A stretch of 13,842 bases of DNA from Oscillospiraceae bacterium (lineage in GTDB: Bacteria > Bacillota_A > Clostridia > Oscillospirales > WRJC01). The first letter of the stretch is position 1; each line of letters begins with the position of its first letter. The DNA is taken from contig WQXD01000069.1 of NCBI GenBank assembly GCA_009785015.1, forward strand, positions 1-13,842, given 5' to 3'. This document shows, one piece after another, positions 7,115 to 13,842 of the stretch. Below the pieces are notes generated by a model. It did no database searches and was not told where the DNA came from. It saw only the letters and a program-made list of their open reading frames with translations. A program made the position numbers and the translations under genes.

Positions 7115-7126
7115 TAAAACAATGCC
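7097..7126. repeat. Inverted repeat flanking the -10 box, candidate operator
   Basis: GGCATTGT (7097-7104) and its exact reverse complement ACAATGCC (7119-7126) are centred on the TATAAT box with half-site centres 22 bp apart, about two helical turns. One half lies in the promoter spacer and the other at the start point, which is where a repressor would block transcription. No regulator gene is present in the window. Confidence 0.5.
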
Positions 7127-7155
7127 ATCACTAAATATTTAAAAGGGGGAAAACG

Positions 7156-8619
7156 ATGATGAAAACAAAACAATTGCTTTTTTTTGTGATACTGCTCGCT
7201 TTTCTGTTATTTTCATGCGGCGAAAAGCAGGACGTCAAAGACAAAACCGATGACGCCGGCCCAAAAGACGAGTCCGCCGAAACCGCGACAGAACCCGGTG
7301 ACGCGCGCATTTACCCCGATTTGCCGGAAAGGGATTTTGGGGGTTACCAGTTCAATATACTGCATTGGGTCGTGGACTTATGGGGGGTTAACGACAATAT
7401 GGATATTTGCGCCGAAGAGCTCGACGGCGACGCGTTCAACGACGCGGTATTTTACAGGAACCAAAAAATCGAGGAGACGTATAATATCAAAATCAACGTG
7501 ATTTACGACGATATATACGCAATGCCGAAAACCGTCCAGAATATGGTGAAATCCGGCGACAATTCGTATGACTTGATTTTCCAGAGGATGTATAACGTCC
7601 CCGGGATCGTGATGGGCGGCTACCTGTATAACTTGAACAATGTGGACTATATCGATTTTTCCAAACCGTGGTGGGACGAAAATTCGATTGGCGAACTGAG
7701 CGTGGACCACAAATCGTTTCTGGCCGCCTCCGATATACAGACGATGGACAAAGACGCGATTTATTGTATCATGTTCAACAAACAGGAAGCGCAGAATCAC
7801 GACCTGGGGAACCTCTACGCGCTTGTCGACAGCGGCGACTGGACGCTCGATGTATTGTATGATCTGTGCAAAAACAAATCGCGCGATTTAAACGGCGACG
7901 GCGCGCTCGACAAAAACGATTTTATCGCGTTTCTCGGGGCAGACGACGTGACAACGGCGTTCTTCAACGGAGGCGGCGGAAAAATCGCCGAAAAAGACGG
8001 CGATGATATCCCGTATCTGACCTTTTACAGCCCGCGCAATTTGGACATGTGCGACAAGATACTCGATTTCATGTATGACAAAACCGTGTTTATCAACGGG
8101 CACTACGAAGAAACGACGGACATGTTCCCGGACGGCAGCGGCCTATTCACGATAGGCAGGCTCGCGGACGTGCGCAAATGGCGCTACAGCGAAACCGACT
8201 TCGGAATTTTGCCCATACCCAAATTCGATAAGGCGCAAAGCAGATATTACAGCACCGTAAGCGTGCATACCTCCGGCCTGTTGTCCATCCCGACGACCGC
8301 GCCCGATATCGAGAGGACGGGCATCATAGCCGAGGCCTGGGCGGCGGAATCGAGATACACGGTCATACCGGCGTATTATGATATCGCGCTGAAGGGCAAA
8401 TACACGCGCGACGAAGAGAGCCAGGATATACTCGATTTGCTGATGGTCACGCGATTGTATGATTTGGGCGAAGTGTACGCATTCGGGAATTTCAACGACA
8501 AATGGCTGAGGATCTTCACGACAAAAGGGAAAGACGTCGTGTCGGCGTATGAAAAATCCGAAAAAATGATGACCAAAGATATGGAAAAACTGATTAAAAC
8601 TTTTGAAGACATCGATTAA
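7156..8619 (+). CDS. Extracellular solute-binding lipoprotein (sugar ABC type)
   Basis: 487 residues, the only plus-strand gene. A lipoprotein signal peptide ends in LLFSC with Cys21 as the lipid-modified residue, followed by a charged, low-complexity spacer (about 22-50) that sets the domain off the membrane. The rest looks like a family 1-type solute-binding protein: GGYQFNIL, RNQKIEETYNIKINV, DLIFQRMYN, then the hinge and a C-terminal lobe ending in acidic-basic helices. DLNGDGALDKND (residues 244-255) matches an EF-hand-type calcium loop (D-x-N-x-D-G-x-x-D-x-x-D), a feature known in many sugar-binding proteins of this group. AAAGGGGG provides the binding site; either of two adjacent ATGs could start. 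No permease or ATPase gene for sugar ABC import is adjacent, so it is an orphan binding protein or pairs with distant subunits. Ligand unknown; sugar or oligosaccharide is inferred. Confidence 0.88.
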   Translation: MMKTKQLLFFVILLAFLLFSCGEKQDVKDKTDDAGPKDESAETATEPGDARIYPDLPERDFGGYQFNILHWVVDLWGVNDNMDICAEELDGDAFNDAVFYRNQKIEETYNIKINVIYDDIYAMPKTVQNMVKSGDNSYDLIFQRMYNVPGIVMGGYLYNLNNVDYIDFSKPWWDENSIGELSVDHKSFLAASDIQTMDKDAIYCIMFNKQEAQNHDLGNLYALVDSGDWTLDVLYDLCKNKSRDLNGDGALDKNDFIAFLGADDVTTAFFNGGGGKIAEKDGDDIPYLTFYSPRNLDMCDKILDFMYDKTVFINGHYEETTDMFPDGSGLFTIGRLADVRKWRYSETDFGILPIPKFDKAQSRYYSTVSVHTSGLLSIPTTAPDIERTGIIAEAWAAESRYTVIPAYYDIALKGKYTRDEESQDILDLLMVTRLYDLGEVYAFGNFNDKWLRIFTTKGKDVVSAYEKSEKMMTKDMEKLIKTFEDID

Positions 8620-8621
8620 AT

Positions 8622-8654
8622 TGCGAAATTTCGATCAAAGCCCGCAATTTCGCA
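8622..8654. terminator. Possible bidirectional terminator between convergent genes
   Basis: TGCGAAATT (8622-8630) and AATTTCGCA (8646-8654) form a 9-bp inverted repeat with a 15-base loop. It spans the 15-bp gap between the convergent solute-binding and CbiO genes and the last codons of cbiO. The U tracts on either side are weak, so terminator function is uncertain. Confidence 0.35.
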
Positions 8655-9327
8655 TGAACTTTTCGTCATTTAACAAAGATAAATCCCCATCCGCCATAAG
8701 GCGCCCGTTTTTTAAAATAATCAAGCGGTTGCAGACTTCGGCGGCAAATGCCATATCGTGCGTCGCGATGAGCTTGGGATGCTGCAACCCCTTCAACGTT
8801 TCCGCCAGCGACCGTTTCGCTTTGGGATCGAGATAAGCGGTCGGCTCGTCGAAAATCAAAACAGCCGGATCCATAGCAAGCACCGCCGCTATTGCCGCCA
8901 TGCGCTTTTCTCCGCCCGAAAGTTTCAATGAGGAGCGTTTTCCCAGATACCCTATGCCAAGCCGCTCGAGAGTCGTCTCGACGCGGCTTTGGGTTTCGTC
9001 CTCCGACAATCCGCAATTGCGGCAGCCGAACGCCACGTCGTCATATATGAGCGGCATAAACAGCTGGTCGTCGGGATTTTGAAATACCAAACCCACCTGT
9101 CTGCGGATTTCGTTCAAATTTTTTTTTTCGAGCCGCACTCCGTTTACTTCGATTGCGCCGCCGGATGGCTCGAGTATTCCGACAATTGCGAGTAATAGCG
9201 ACGTCTTGCCCGCGCCGTTCTCGCCGATTAAGGCTATGTTTTCATTTTCTCCCAAAGTGAAACTCAGGTTGTCGACCGCTTTTGTTTTGTCGGGATATAT
9301 AACCGTCACTTCCCGCAGTGTAAGCAT
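8635..9327 (-). CDS. cbiO: Cobalt/nickel ECF transporter ATPase
   Basis: 230 residues, on the short side for CbiO/EcfA. It powers metal import from the cytoplasmic face together with CbiQ and CbiMN. All ABC ATPase motifs are intact: Walker A GENGAGKT (35-42), Q-loop Gln83 in VFQNPDDQLF (the N-P-D-D-Q form typical of ECF ATPases), signature LSGGE (136-140), Walker B LIFDEP with Asp160-Glu161, D-loop AYLD, and switch His190 in IATHDM. The start chosen is ATG at 9327, which overlaps the CbiQ stop by one base (TGATG) behind AAGGGGTG; the frame is open further upstream but that extension lies wholly inside cbiQ and has no ABC similarity. Only one ATPase is encoded, so a homodimer is expected, as usual in metal-specific ECF systems. 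Confidence 0.93.
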   Translation of the reverse strand: MLTLREVTVIYPDKTKAVDNLSFTLGENENIALIGENGAGKTSLLLAIVGILEPSGGAIEVNGVRLEKKNLNEIRRQVGLVFQNPDDQLFMPLIYDDVAFGCRNCGLSEDETQSRVETTLERLGIGYLGKRSSLKLSGGEKRMAAIAAVLAMDPAVLIFDEPTAYLDPKAKRSLAETLKGLQHPKLIATHDMAFAAEVCNRLIILKNGRLMADGDLSLLNDEKFMRNCGL

Positions 9328-10127
9328 CAAATCACCCCTTTGAGGCTTGTAATAAACAGCGCGTTCACGTCGGTGACACGGAGGGCAATACACATAAAAC
9401 AAGTGAAAGCGCCGAAAATCCAGTCCCGATATTGTAATTTTTTGCTTTTTCGCGGCAAAGGGCGCGATGCGTAACCCCTGCATTTCATGGCGTTGTAAAC
9501 GCGTTCGGCGCGGTCGAAGCTGCATAGCAGGAGCTGGCCCACAAAGCTGCCCATGTCCCTGACGGCAATGCCCTTCCCCGCCCCGCTCCGCAGGGAATAT
9601 GCGACATACATGGAATACGCTTCTTCAAACAGCACGCCGATATAGCGGTATGTCATTTCAAAAATCGCGGTAAAAACCGCCGGTATTTTCAGGCGGCGCA
9701 TGGAAGCGGTGAGCTCCGCGAGGGGCGTAGCGGAGACGAGCAGCAATACGGCCATAACGCACAGATAGGCTTTGAACAGTATGGTGAAAAATGAAACGAC
9801 TCCGCAACTGACAGTTACTCCGCCTATCGTAAAAGCGGGGGCTCTGTCAAATATCACGTTGCCGATTCCCGCCAGAAGGCAAAAGGGGAGCGCGATCAAA
9901 AATCTTTTGAACAGCATGGCGTATGGGGTTTCGGACAAAGCCACCAGCAGCGTCGGGTAAAAAACGTACGGGATCAGCCGCCCGAAAGCGTATCTGTCAA
10001 AGGACGCGGCGACGACAACGAAAACCGCTGTCGTCAGCAGTTTCATCGTCGGATGCAGCTTGTGCAAAAATGTATGGCCGCCCGATAACTGTTCAAGGGC
10101 GTACAGCTCCCGGATTTGGTTTCTCAC
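9327..10127 (-). CDS. cbiQ: Cobalt/nickel ECF transporter transmembrane coupling protein
   Basis: 266 residues, an integral membrane EcfT-type protein that links the ATPase dimer to the substrate-binding subunit. Hydrophobic helices are visible at about 30-45, 50-68, 76-95, 104-133 and 235-252. Two cytoplasmic coupling motifs of the X-R-G/S type are present, SLRSG (178-182) and KCRGY (215-219); these are the helices that dock into the ATPases. HKLHPTMKL near residue 22 is the usual CbiQ opening. Start is GTG at 10127, whose GTGA overlaps the cbiMN stop by 4 bases, showing tight translational coupling. The C-terminal helix and tail after residue 233 are typical. Confidence 0.93.
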   Translation of the reverse strand: MRNQIRELYALEQLSGGHTFLHKLHPTMKLLTTAVFVVVAASFDRYAFGRLIPYVFYPTLLVALSETPYAMLFKRFLIALPFCLLAGIGNVIFDRAPAFTIGGVTVSCGVVSFFTILFKAYLCVMAVLLLVSATPLAELTASMRRLKIPAVFTAIFEMTYRYIGVLFEEAYSMYVAYSLRSGAGKGIAVRDMGSFVGQLLLCSFDRAERVYNAMKCRGYASRPLPRKSKKLQYRDWIFGAFTCFMCIALRVTDVNALFITSLKGVI

Positions 10128-11146
10128 ACGGGCGACTCTCCTTTTCGTTTCTTTTTGAAAGCTGATATCCCGGCTGCAGCGGCTCCGGCGGCTATAAAGG
10201 TGATTGCGCCGCCGACTATACCGGCGACAGCCGCCGATATCCCGAAACCATCTTCTCCCTCATTTTTAAATTCATAATCGGGCATGAAAGCGACCGCCGC
10301 CTGAACGGACGCCGCCCCTTCGAAAACCGCGCCCTCCGCTTCCAGCTCCTTTACTCCCGCCGTTTTTTCAATCGCCCACTCGAGCCCGTCGGGATCAGAT
10401 GAGGCAAATAGCGACAGGGCGCCCCCTGCAAAAAGTGTGGCGGCGGCAAGGGCAATCAGAATATTTTTTATCGGGACGCCGCTTTTAATCGCCGTTTTGG
10501 AGACTGTGCTTTCCATAATTTCAGGGCGCATTTTGTAAACGAAGCAGAGAATGGCGGCGGTTATGACTCCCTCGGCCAATCCGATTGCGAGATGGATCGG
10601 CTGCATCAAAAGAAGAAAGGTCCCAAACGGAAGTTCGGTGACGCCGGAAAGCAGGGTCATAAGCACCACGCAAAATGCGCCGAGCTGCAGCCCCAAAACG
10701 GAGCCGATTACAGACGCCGCCGTAATTCTGCCCGCTGTCCTGCCGTTTTTGATAAGCGGCGCAAAAATCAGCGGATAGATGATCAGGCATGGGATAATCC
10801 CTATATTGAAAATATTGCACCCGAGCGCCAGCAGCCCGCCGTCGGCAAAAAACAGGCATTGAATGATAAGCACCGCCGACAAAGACAGCAAAGCGGGGAA
10901 CCCGCCGATCATGGCGGCGAGCAAAATACCGCCGCCGATATGCCCGCTTGCCCCGGTGGCGGGAATTGTGAAGTTGATCATTTGCGCAGCGAACACAAAC
11001 GCGCCCATAACGCCCATTATCGGGATCTTTTTTTCGCAAAGTTCATCTTTTTTGATCTTTTTTACCGCGTAGGCGTTGGCGGCGGCGCCGACGGCGCACA
11101 TAGCCGCGCCTACGGCGGGGGAAAGCAGAGCGTCTGCCATATGCAT
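10124..11146 (-). CDS. cbiM: Cobalt/nickel ECF substrate-binding protein, CbiM fused to a PDGLE (CbiN/NikN-like) domain
   Basis: 340 residues in a single membrane protein combining the metal-binding S component and its small partner. The CbiM part (1-205) has the hallmark N terminus Met-His-Met, where the free amine and His2 bind the metal, plus INFTIPATGASGHIGGG (57-73) with His69. The remainder (about 222-340) has a helix, SDPDGLEWAIEK with the PDGLE motif at 252-256, an extracytoplasmic stretch, a second helix and a basic tail. This is the CbiN/NikN-type module, usually a separate gene. The ATG at 11146 was chosen because Met-His must be at the true N terminus; an in-frame TTG at 11218 would bury it. 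AAAGGA lies upstream, slightly far from the ATG. Cobalt versus nickel cannot be told from sequence, and no B12 or nickel-enzyme gene is adjacent. Confidence 0.93.
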   Translation of the reverse strand: MHMADALLSPAVGAAMCAVGAAANAYAVKKIKKDELCEKKIPIMGVMGAFVFAAQMINFTIPATGASGHIGGGILLAAMIGGFPALLSLSAVLIIQCLFFADGGLLALGCNIFNIGIIPCLIIYPLIFAPLIKNGRTAGRITAASVIGSVLGLQLGAFCVVLMTLLSGVTELPFGTFLLLMQPIHLAIGLAEGVITAAILCFVYKMRPEIMESTVSKTAIKSGVPIKNILIALAAATLFAGGALSLFASSDPDGLEWAIEKTAGVKELEAEGAVFEGAASVQAAVAFMPDYEFKNEGEDGFGISAAVAGIVGGAITFIAAGAAAAGISAFKKKRKGESPV

Positions 11147-11174
11147 AAAACAAACAATTCCTTTTTTTAATTCT

Positions 11175-11235
11175 AAAAAACGACGCCAAAAGGCCCTCGC
11201 GTCACTTCTGTCACGCAAGACGCCTTCATGGCATC
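11175..11235 (-). promoter_or_regulatory. Leader RNA of cbiMNQO with competing hairpins, candidate attenuator or riboswitch
   Basis: Between the promoter and cbiM the minus-strand RNA has several mutually exclusive helices. GAUGCC (11235-11230) can pair with GGCGUC at 11224-11219 or with an identical GGCGUC at 11187-11182. CUUGCGU (11219-11213) pairs with ACGCGAG (11202-11196). Those same bases can instead form AAGUGACGC (11207-11199) with GCGUCGUUU (11186-11178), a 9-bp stem running into six U (11180-11175), which is terminator-like. It is too short and lacks the conserved boxes of a cobalamin riboswitch, and does not match the NiCo riboswitch core I know. Regulation by metal is inferred from the downstream genes only. 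Confidence 0.5.
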
Positions 11236-11247
11236 GGTTATATCTCG

Positions 11248-11277
11248 ATTATATCACATTCTGCCCTTTGCCGTCAA
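11248..11277 (-). promoter_or_regulatory. SigA-type promoter of cbiMNQO
   Basis: TTGACG (11277-11272), 18-bp spacer, TATAAT (11253-11248). A 7-bp direct repeat GATATAA occurs twice at an 11-bp period, covering the -10 box and the probable start near 11241. The leader would be about 95 nt. The promoter begins about 20 bp after the fucosidase stop with no visible terminator between, so read-through from the fucosidase operon is possible. Confidence 0.75.
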
Positions 11278-11299
11278 TTACATTTTCGTTAATGTTCTG

Positions 11300-12631
11300 T
11301 TAATAATACAGCGCGTAAACGTCGGCGAACGATTCATCGCCGCCGTCGTTTGCGGCGTTTTGTCTTAAAATATATCCCTTCTCCGACGTCTCAAAAACGA
11401 TATTTTCTTTTGTTTTCATATTTTCGATACGCTCCGCTTTTTTATCCGTAAACGGGATGACGATATCCGCCGGGCGTTCCTTATCGTCAGGCATATAAAA
11501 GGCGAACGCCTTTTTTTTGTCTGCGGATTGCGTGAAGGCGAATTTGCCCGTTCTGTACGGGGCGCACGTTCTGGTGGCGTATACGGCCTCGCCGTATACT
11601 TTCAGCCATTTCCCGATGGCTTTCATTCTCTCAATTGCCGGCTTCGGCAGCCTGCCGTCCGGCTGGGGCCCGACATTCAGCGCCAAGTTTCCGCCTTTGG
11701 CGATCACGTCGATGAGCAGATGAATCAATTCCTTCGGCGACTTATACTCGTCGTCATACGCGAAAGAAAAGCTTTTGCCCATTGTGACGTTGCTCTCCCA
11801 CGGGATATCCAGCGGCTTTTCGGGAACGCACTGTTCGGGCGTCACATAATTCTCGCATATTCCGCCGCATGTCCTGTCCGCGGAGAGCAGCCACGGCTGC
11901 ACCTTCCGCGCCTTTTCCATCAGTTCCTCGATGCGTATATCCTGTCCGTTTTCCTTGCGCACCTGGCCGGCGTCAAACCACAAAACATCTATTTTCCCGT
12001 AATTTCGCACCAGCTCAAGAACCTGGCTGTGCGTAAACTGCACGAATTTTTCCCAAAGTTCCGGCTTTTCAGCCGTGTCATACGACGGGTTGCGGTTCAT
12101 AAAGGTTCCCCTCGCCTGATTTTCCGCCCAGTAATACGGCACATGCCAGTCCGCCTTGGAAAAATACGCGGCTATGCCGAGCCCCCGGCGCCTGAACGCC
12201 TCGAACAAATGGCCGCAGACGTCGGCGTAATGATGAGAATGAAACGGACAGGACGGCGCGGTTATTTTGTAATCGGTGTATTTTGTGTCCCACATGCAAA
12301 AGCCGTCGTGGTGTTTGGTTGTGAATATGAGGTACCGAAAGCCGTTGTCTTTTGCCAAATCCGCCCAGAGTTCCGGCTGAAAGCGCACGGGATTGAACGT
12401 TTTGTTCAAATTGAAATAGTCGCGCTTGAAATCTTTGCCGCTCGTCTCCCAGTCCACTCCCGAACGCGACCAAACGGCGTCCTCATCCGACAGCGCCCAT
12501 GATTCCACTATCCCCCACTGCGCATAAGGTCCCCAGTGCATCATCAGAGCCAATTTCTGATCGCGGAACCATTCTAATTTTTGTAAAACCGCGGGGTCTT
12601 CGGGCCGGACATAATTGTGATTATCCGCCAT
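11300..12631 (-). CDS. Alpha-L-fucosidase, GH29 family
   Basis: 443 residues, retaining glycoside hydrolase that releases L-fucose from fucosylated glycans. The (beta/alpha)8 catalytic domain shows the family landmarks: MMHWGPYAQWG (30-40), DFKRDYFNLNKTFNP, YLIFTTKHHDGFCMWDTKYTDY (the KHHDGF fucose-binding stretch at 106-111), and IDVLWFDAG with nucleophile Asp220. AKGGNLALNVGPQPDG closes the catalytic domain; a short beta domain follows. The acid/base glutamate is poorly conserved in GH29 and cannot be named here. There is no signal peptide, so the enzyme acts in the cytoplasm on imported oligosaccharides. ATG is preceded by AGAAGG; the gene starts 27 nt after the DUF3842 gene with no clear promoter, so they share a transcript. 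GH29-A versus -B not decided. Confidence 0.93.
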   Translation of the reverse strand: MADNHNYVRPEDPAVLQKLEWFRDQKLALMMHWGPYAQWGIVESWALSDEDAVWSRSGVDWETSGKDFKRDYFNLNKTFNPVRFQPELWADLAKDNGFRYLIFTTKHHDGFCMWDTKYTDYKITAPSCPFHSHHYADVCGHLFEAFRRRGLGIAAYFSKADWHVPYYWAENQARGTFMNRNPSYDTAEKPELWEKFVQFTHSQVLELVRNYGKIDVLWFDAGQVRKENGQDIRIEELMEKARKVQPWLLSADRTCGGICENYVTPEQCVPEKPLDIPWESNVTMGKSFSFAYDDEYKSPKELIHLLIDVIAKGGNLALNVGPQPDGRLPKPAIERMKAIGKWLKVYGEAVYATRTCAPYRTGKFAFTQSADKKKAFAFYMPDDKERPADIVIPFTDKKAERIENMKTKENIVFETSEKGYILRQNAANDGGDESFADVYALYY

Positions 12632-12658
12632 AAAAAAATACCTTCTTTCATAATATAA

Positions 12659-13054
12659 TCATAATAGAATTCTGTTTATTTCGCCGATATATGCCTGTAT
12701 GGGCTTTTTGTCCAATCCCAAAACGGTCACATTGCATCTGTCGACCGGGACCAATATTTTGTGCGCGGGGCTTGAAGCGATCGCTTCCGCCATTTTGGGG
12801 CTTATTTCGCCGTGCATGGAATTGGCTATTACGATCCCGATCACGCCGATTATATAGTCCGCTTTCGAGCAGTTGAACACGACGGCGTTTTCTCCGGTCG
12901 CGCCGTTATTTGCCCCTGCTTTCAGCATGGCGGCGGTCGCCGCCGAATTTGTCCCGACCGCAGTGATTTCCGCGCTGCCCAAATCGTTTCGTATATGCTC
13001 GATTATGGTTTTGCCAATTCCTCCGCCCATTCCGTCGATCACCAATATGTTCAC
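12659..13054 (-). CDS. DUF3842 family protein
   Basis: 131 residues. Recognised as DUF3842 from NILVIDGMGGGIGKTIIEHI at the N terminus, AVGTNSAATAAMLKAGANNGATGENA in the middle and ADYIIGVIGIVIANSMHGEISP after it. The family is small, cytoplasmic, common in Clostridia and without an established function. The glycine-rich first strand-turn (D-G-M-G-G-G-I-G-K) looks like a nucleotide- or cofactor-binding loop, but no catalytic assignment follows. Start is GTG at 13054, with GGCGG upstream; the frame is open to an ATG at 13090, but the extra 12 residues are basic and do not fit the family start. It leads the fucosidase operon behind an extended -10 promoter. Confidence 0.85.
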   Translation of the reverse strand: MNILVIDGMGGGIGKTIIEHIRNDLGSAEITAVGTNSAATAAMLKAGANNGATGENAVVFNCSKADYIIGVIGIVIANSMHGEISPKMAEAIASSPAHKILVPVDRCNVTVLGLDKKPIQAYIGEINRILL

Positions 13055-13098
13055 GATAATTCGCCGCCTTTCTTTAAATTGAAAATCCAATCAAATGG

Positions 13099-13107
13099 AT
13101 TATACCA
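13099..13107 (-). promoter_or_regulatory. Extended -10 promoter of the DUF3842-fucosidase operon
   Basis: TGGTATAAT matches the extended -10 form TGnTATAAT; the -35 region 17 bp upstream (AATTTC) is poor, as is usual for this promoter class. Predicted start near 13092, about 38 nt ahead of the GTG at 13054. Confidence 0.6.
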
Positions 13108-13156
13108 TAAAATCATCCATAGAAATTCCGTTTTTTTGAAATATTATGTAAAATTT

Positions 13157-13842
13157 TTACCGTATATCCTCAGACAGGGCGACGACTGCCATAAAAGCGC
13201 AAAACACGCCGATATTCAAAAAGAACGGCAAAACGCGGTCGAGCGAAGCCAGAGCTCCGGCGACCCACCCGAACGGAGCCGAAAAGGCGAACATCAAAAC
13301 ATTGATAAGCCCCGTGATGCGCGCCCGCTCGCGCGGGTCTATGAACATGGCCACAAGCGAATCCTTGCGGGGCGAAACGATGGCGAAGGCGACGGATTCA
13401 AAAAGGGTGTATATGACCGGGTGGGCAAAAGGGGTCCCCCACGGCAAAATCAAAAAGAGCGTCCCCGCGATATACAGCGCCAGCCCGATGAATATGGGCG
13501 CTTTGAAATTCAGTTTGCTCAAAAGATGCTGCGCGCCGAACATAAAGGCGAGCATGACCGCCGAGCGGATTATCGGGAAATACGCGACGTACTGGTCGGG
13601 GATACCGAGGCTGCCCGTCACGTAGAGCGGAAAAAAGTTGCCTGAAACCACTATCTGGATATTGAACAGCACGAAAATGATTATGACCCGCATGGTTTTT
13701 TTGTTTTTCAGCATGGAGGCCATTACGCTTTTACACCCGGCGCAGAGCGCAAGAAGCGAAACTCCGCGGGTTTCCTCGAGCCTTATTCTACCCTGCGGGG
13801 TTTCGGATGAATGGATATACAAAACAAAAAACTTGACCGTCA
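13157..13842 (-). CDS. Major facilitator superfamily transporter, C-terminal half (cut by window end)
   Basis: The frame is open through the right edge of the window, so the true start lies outside; 227 residues up to the TAA are visible. After a cytoplasmic loop (SETPQGRIRLEETRG, then SMLKNKKT) there are six hydrophobic helices: around IIIFVLFNIQIVVSG, YFPIIRSAVMLAFMFG, PIFIGLALYIAGTLFLIL, PVIYTLFESVAFAIV, ITGLINVLMFAFSAPFGWVAGAL and VLPFFLNIGVFCAFMAVVAL. This is the second six-helix bundle of an MFS permease. SPRKDSLVAMFIDPRERARITGL is the basic intracellular loop between helices. It lies upstream of the DUF3842-fucosidase genes on the same strand, but that operon has its own promoter. Substrate unknown; sugar import or drug export are both possible. 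Confidence 0.85.
   Translation of the reverse strand, partial: TVKFFVLYIHSSETPQGRIRLEETRGVSLLALCAGCKSVMASMLKNKKTMRVIIIFVLFNIQIVVSGNFFPLYVTGSLGIPDQYVAYFPIIRSAVMLAFMFGAQHLLSKLNFKAPIFIGLALYIAGTLFLILPWGTPFAHPVIYTLFESVAFAIVSPRKDSLVAMFIDPRERARITGLINVLMFAFSAPFGWVAGALASLDRVLPFFLNIGVFCAFMAVVALSEDIR

Noticed and set aside
7885..7920. Dockerin module in the binding protein
   Set aside because: Only one calcium loop is present and it lies inside the binding domain; dockerins have two copies.
9328..9525. N-terminal extension of the CbiO frame upstream of 9327
   Set aside because: It lies fully inside cbiQ, lacks ABC similarity, and the ATG at 9327 has a binding site and the coupling overlap.
11147..11218. 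N-terminal extension of the CbiM frame from TTG
   Set aside because: CbiM needs Met-His at the true N terminus for metal binding, and the extension runs through the leader hairpins.
11173..11229. 18-codon leader peptide (MKASCVTEVTRGPFGVVF) in the cbiM leader
   Set aside because: The ATG lies only about 12 nt from the predicted transcript start with no ribosome binding site, and the peptide has no run of regulatory codons.
11147..11299. Cobalamin or NiCo riboswitch ahead of cbiM
   Set aside because: The leader is too short for a cobalamin riboswitch and lacks its conserved boxes; the NiCo core sequences I know are absent. Kept only as an unclassified candidate.
11528..12502. 324-residue open frame on the plus strand opposite the fucosidase
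   Set aside because: It mirrors the fucosidase codons, has no recognisable domain and no ribosome binding site; the minus strand gives an unmistakable GH29 protein.
12812..13645. 277-residue plus-strand open frame across the DUF3842 and MFS genes
   Set aside because: It crosses two real minus-strand genes and their promoter, and its composition is charged and low in structure, as expected of an antisense frame.

Overview
This is a bacterial chromosomal window of balanced base composition with AT-rich intergenic gaps. Near-consensus SigA-type promoters, strong GGAGG-like ribosome binding sites, a C-terminal cell-wall-sorting-like tail (PATGD, membrane helix, KKRK), a DUF3842 protein and a lipoprotein sugar-binding protein all suggest an uncultured, probably anaerobic Gram-positive of the Clostridia type. 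That assignment is inferred from gene content and no taxonomic marker is present. There are no RNA genes, insertion sequences, CRISPR arrays or phage genes.

Layout. Twelve of thirteen genes lie on the minus strand; the exception is the solute-binding protein at 7156-8619. In minus-strand transcription order, from high to low coordinate: (i) the C-terminal half of an MFS transporter cut by the window end, then a DUF3842 protein and a cytoplasmic GH29 alpha-L-fucosidase in one short operon; (ii) an ECF-type cobalt or nickel importer, cbiMN (fused)-cbiQ-cbiO, with overlapping reading frames, behind its own promoter and a leader RNA that looks like an attenuator; (iii) a large FAD flavoprotein divergent from the orphan sugar-binding lipoprotein, followed by a Gfo/Idh/MocA dehydrogenase and an aldo/keto reductase; (iv) a secreted CBM9/DOMON-like surface protein ending in a clear intrinsic terminator; (v) a seven-helix membrane protein with a degenerate zinc-peptidase-like domain, followed at once by a GNAT acetyltransferase that probably starts at a rare AUU codon.

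How it fits together. The metal importer is self-contained: CbiMN binds and translocates the ion, CbiQ couples, CbiO hydrolyses ATP. The fucosidase, sugar-binding lipoprotein, two sugar-type NAD(P)H oxidoreductases, flavoprotein and surface carbohydrate-binding-like protein point to glycan or sugar-derivative use. The binding protein has no permease beside it and the flavoprotein lacks standard fumarate-reductase motifs, so the actual substrate is unknown.

Most interesting items: the competing-hairpin leader ahead of cbiMN, the probable AUU start, the gluzincin-like domain with two of three expected zinc ligands replaced, the inverted repeat straddling the -10 box of the binding-protein gene, and the flavoprotein / Gfo-Idh-MocA / AKR redox cluster. 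Each is an inference needing the comparison stated with it.
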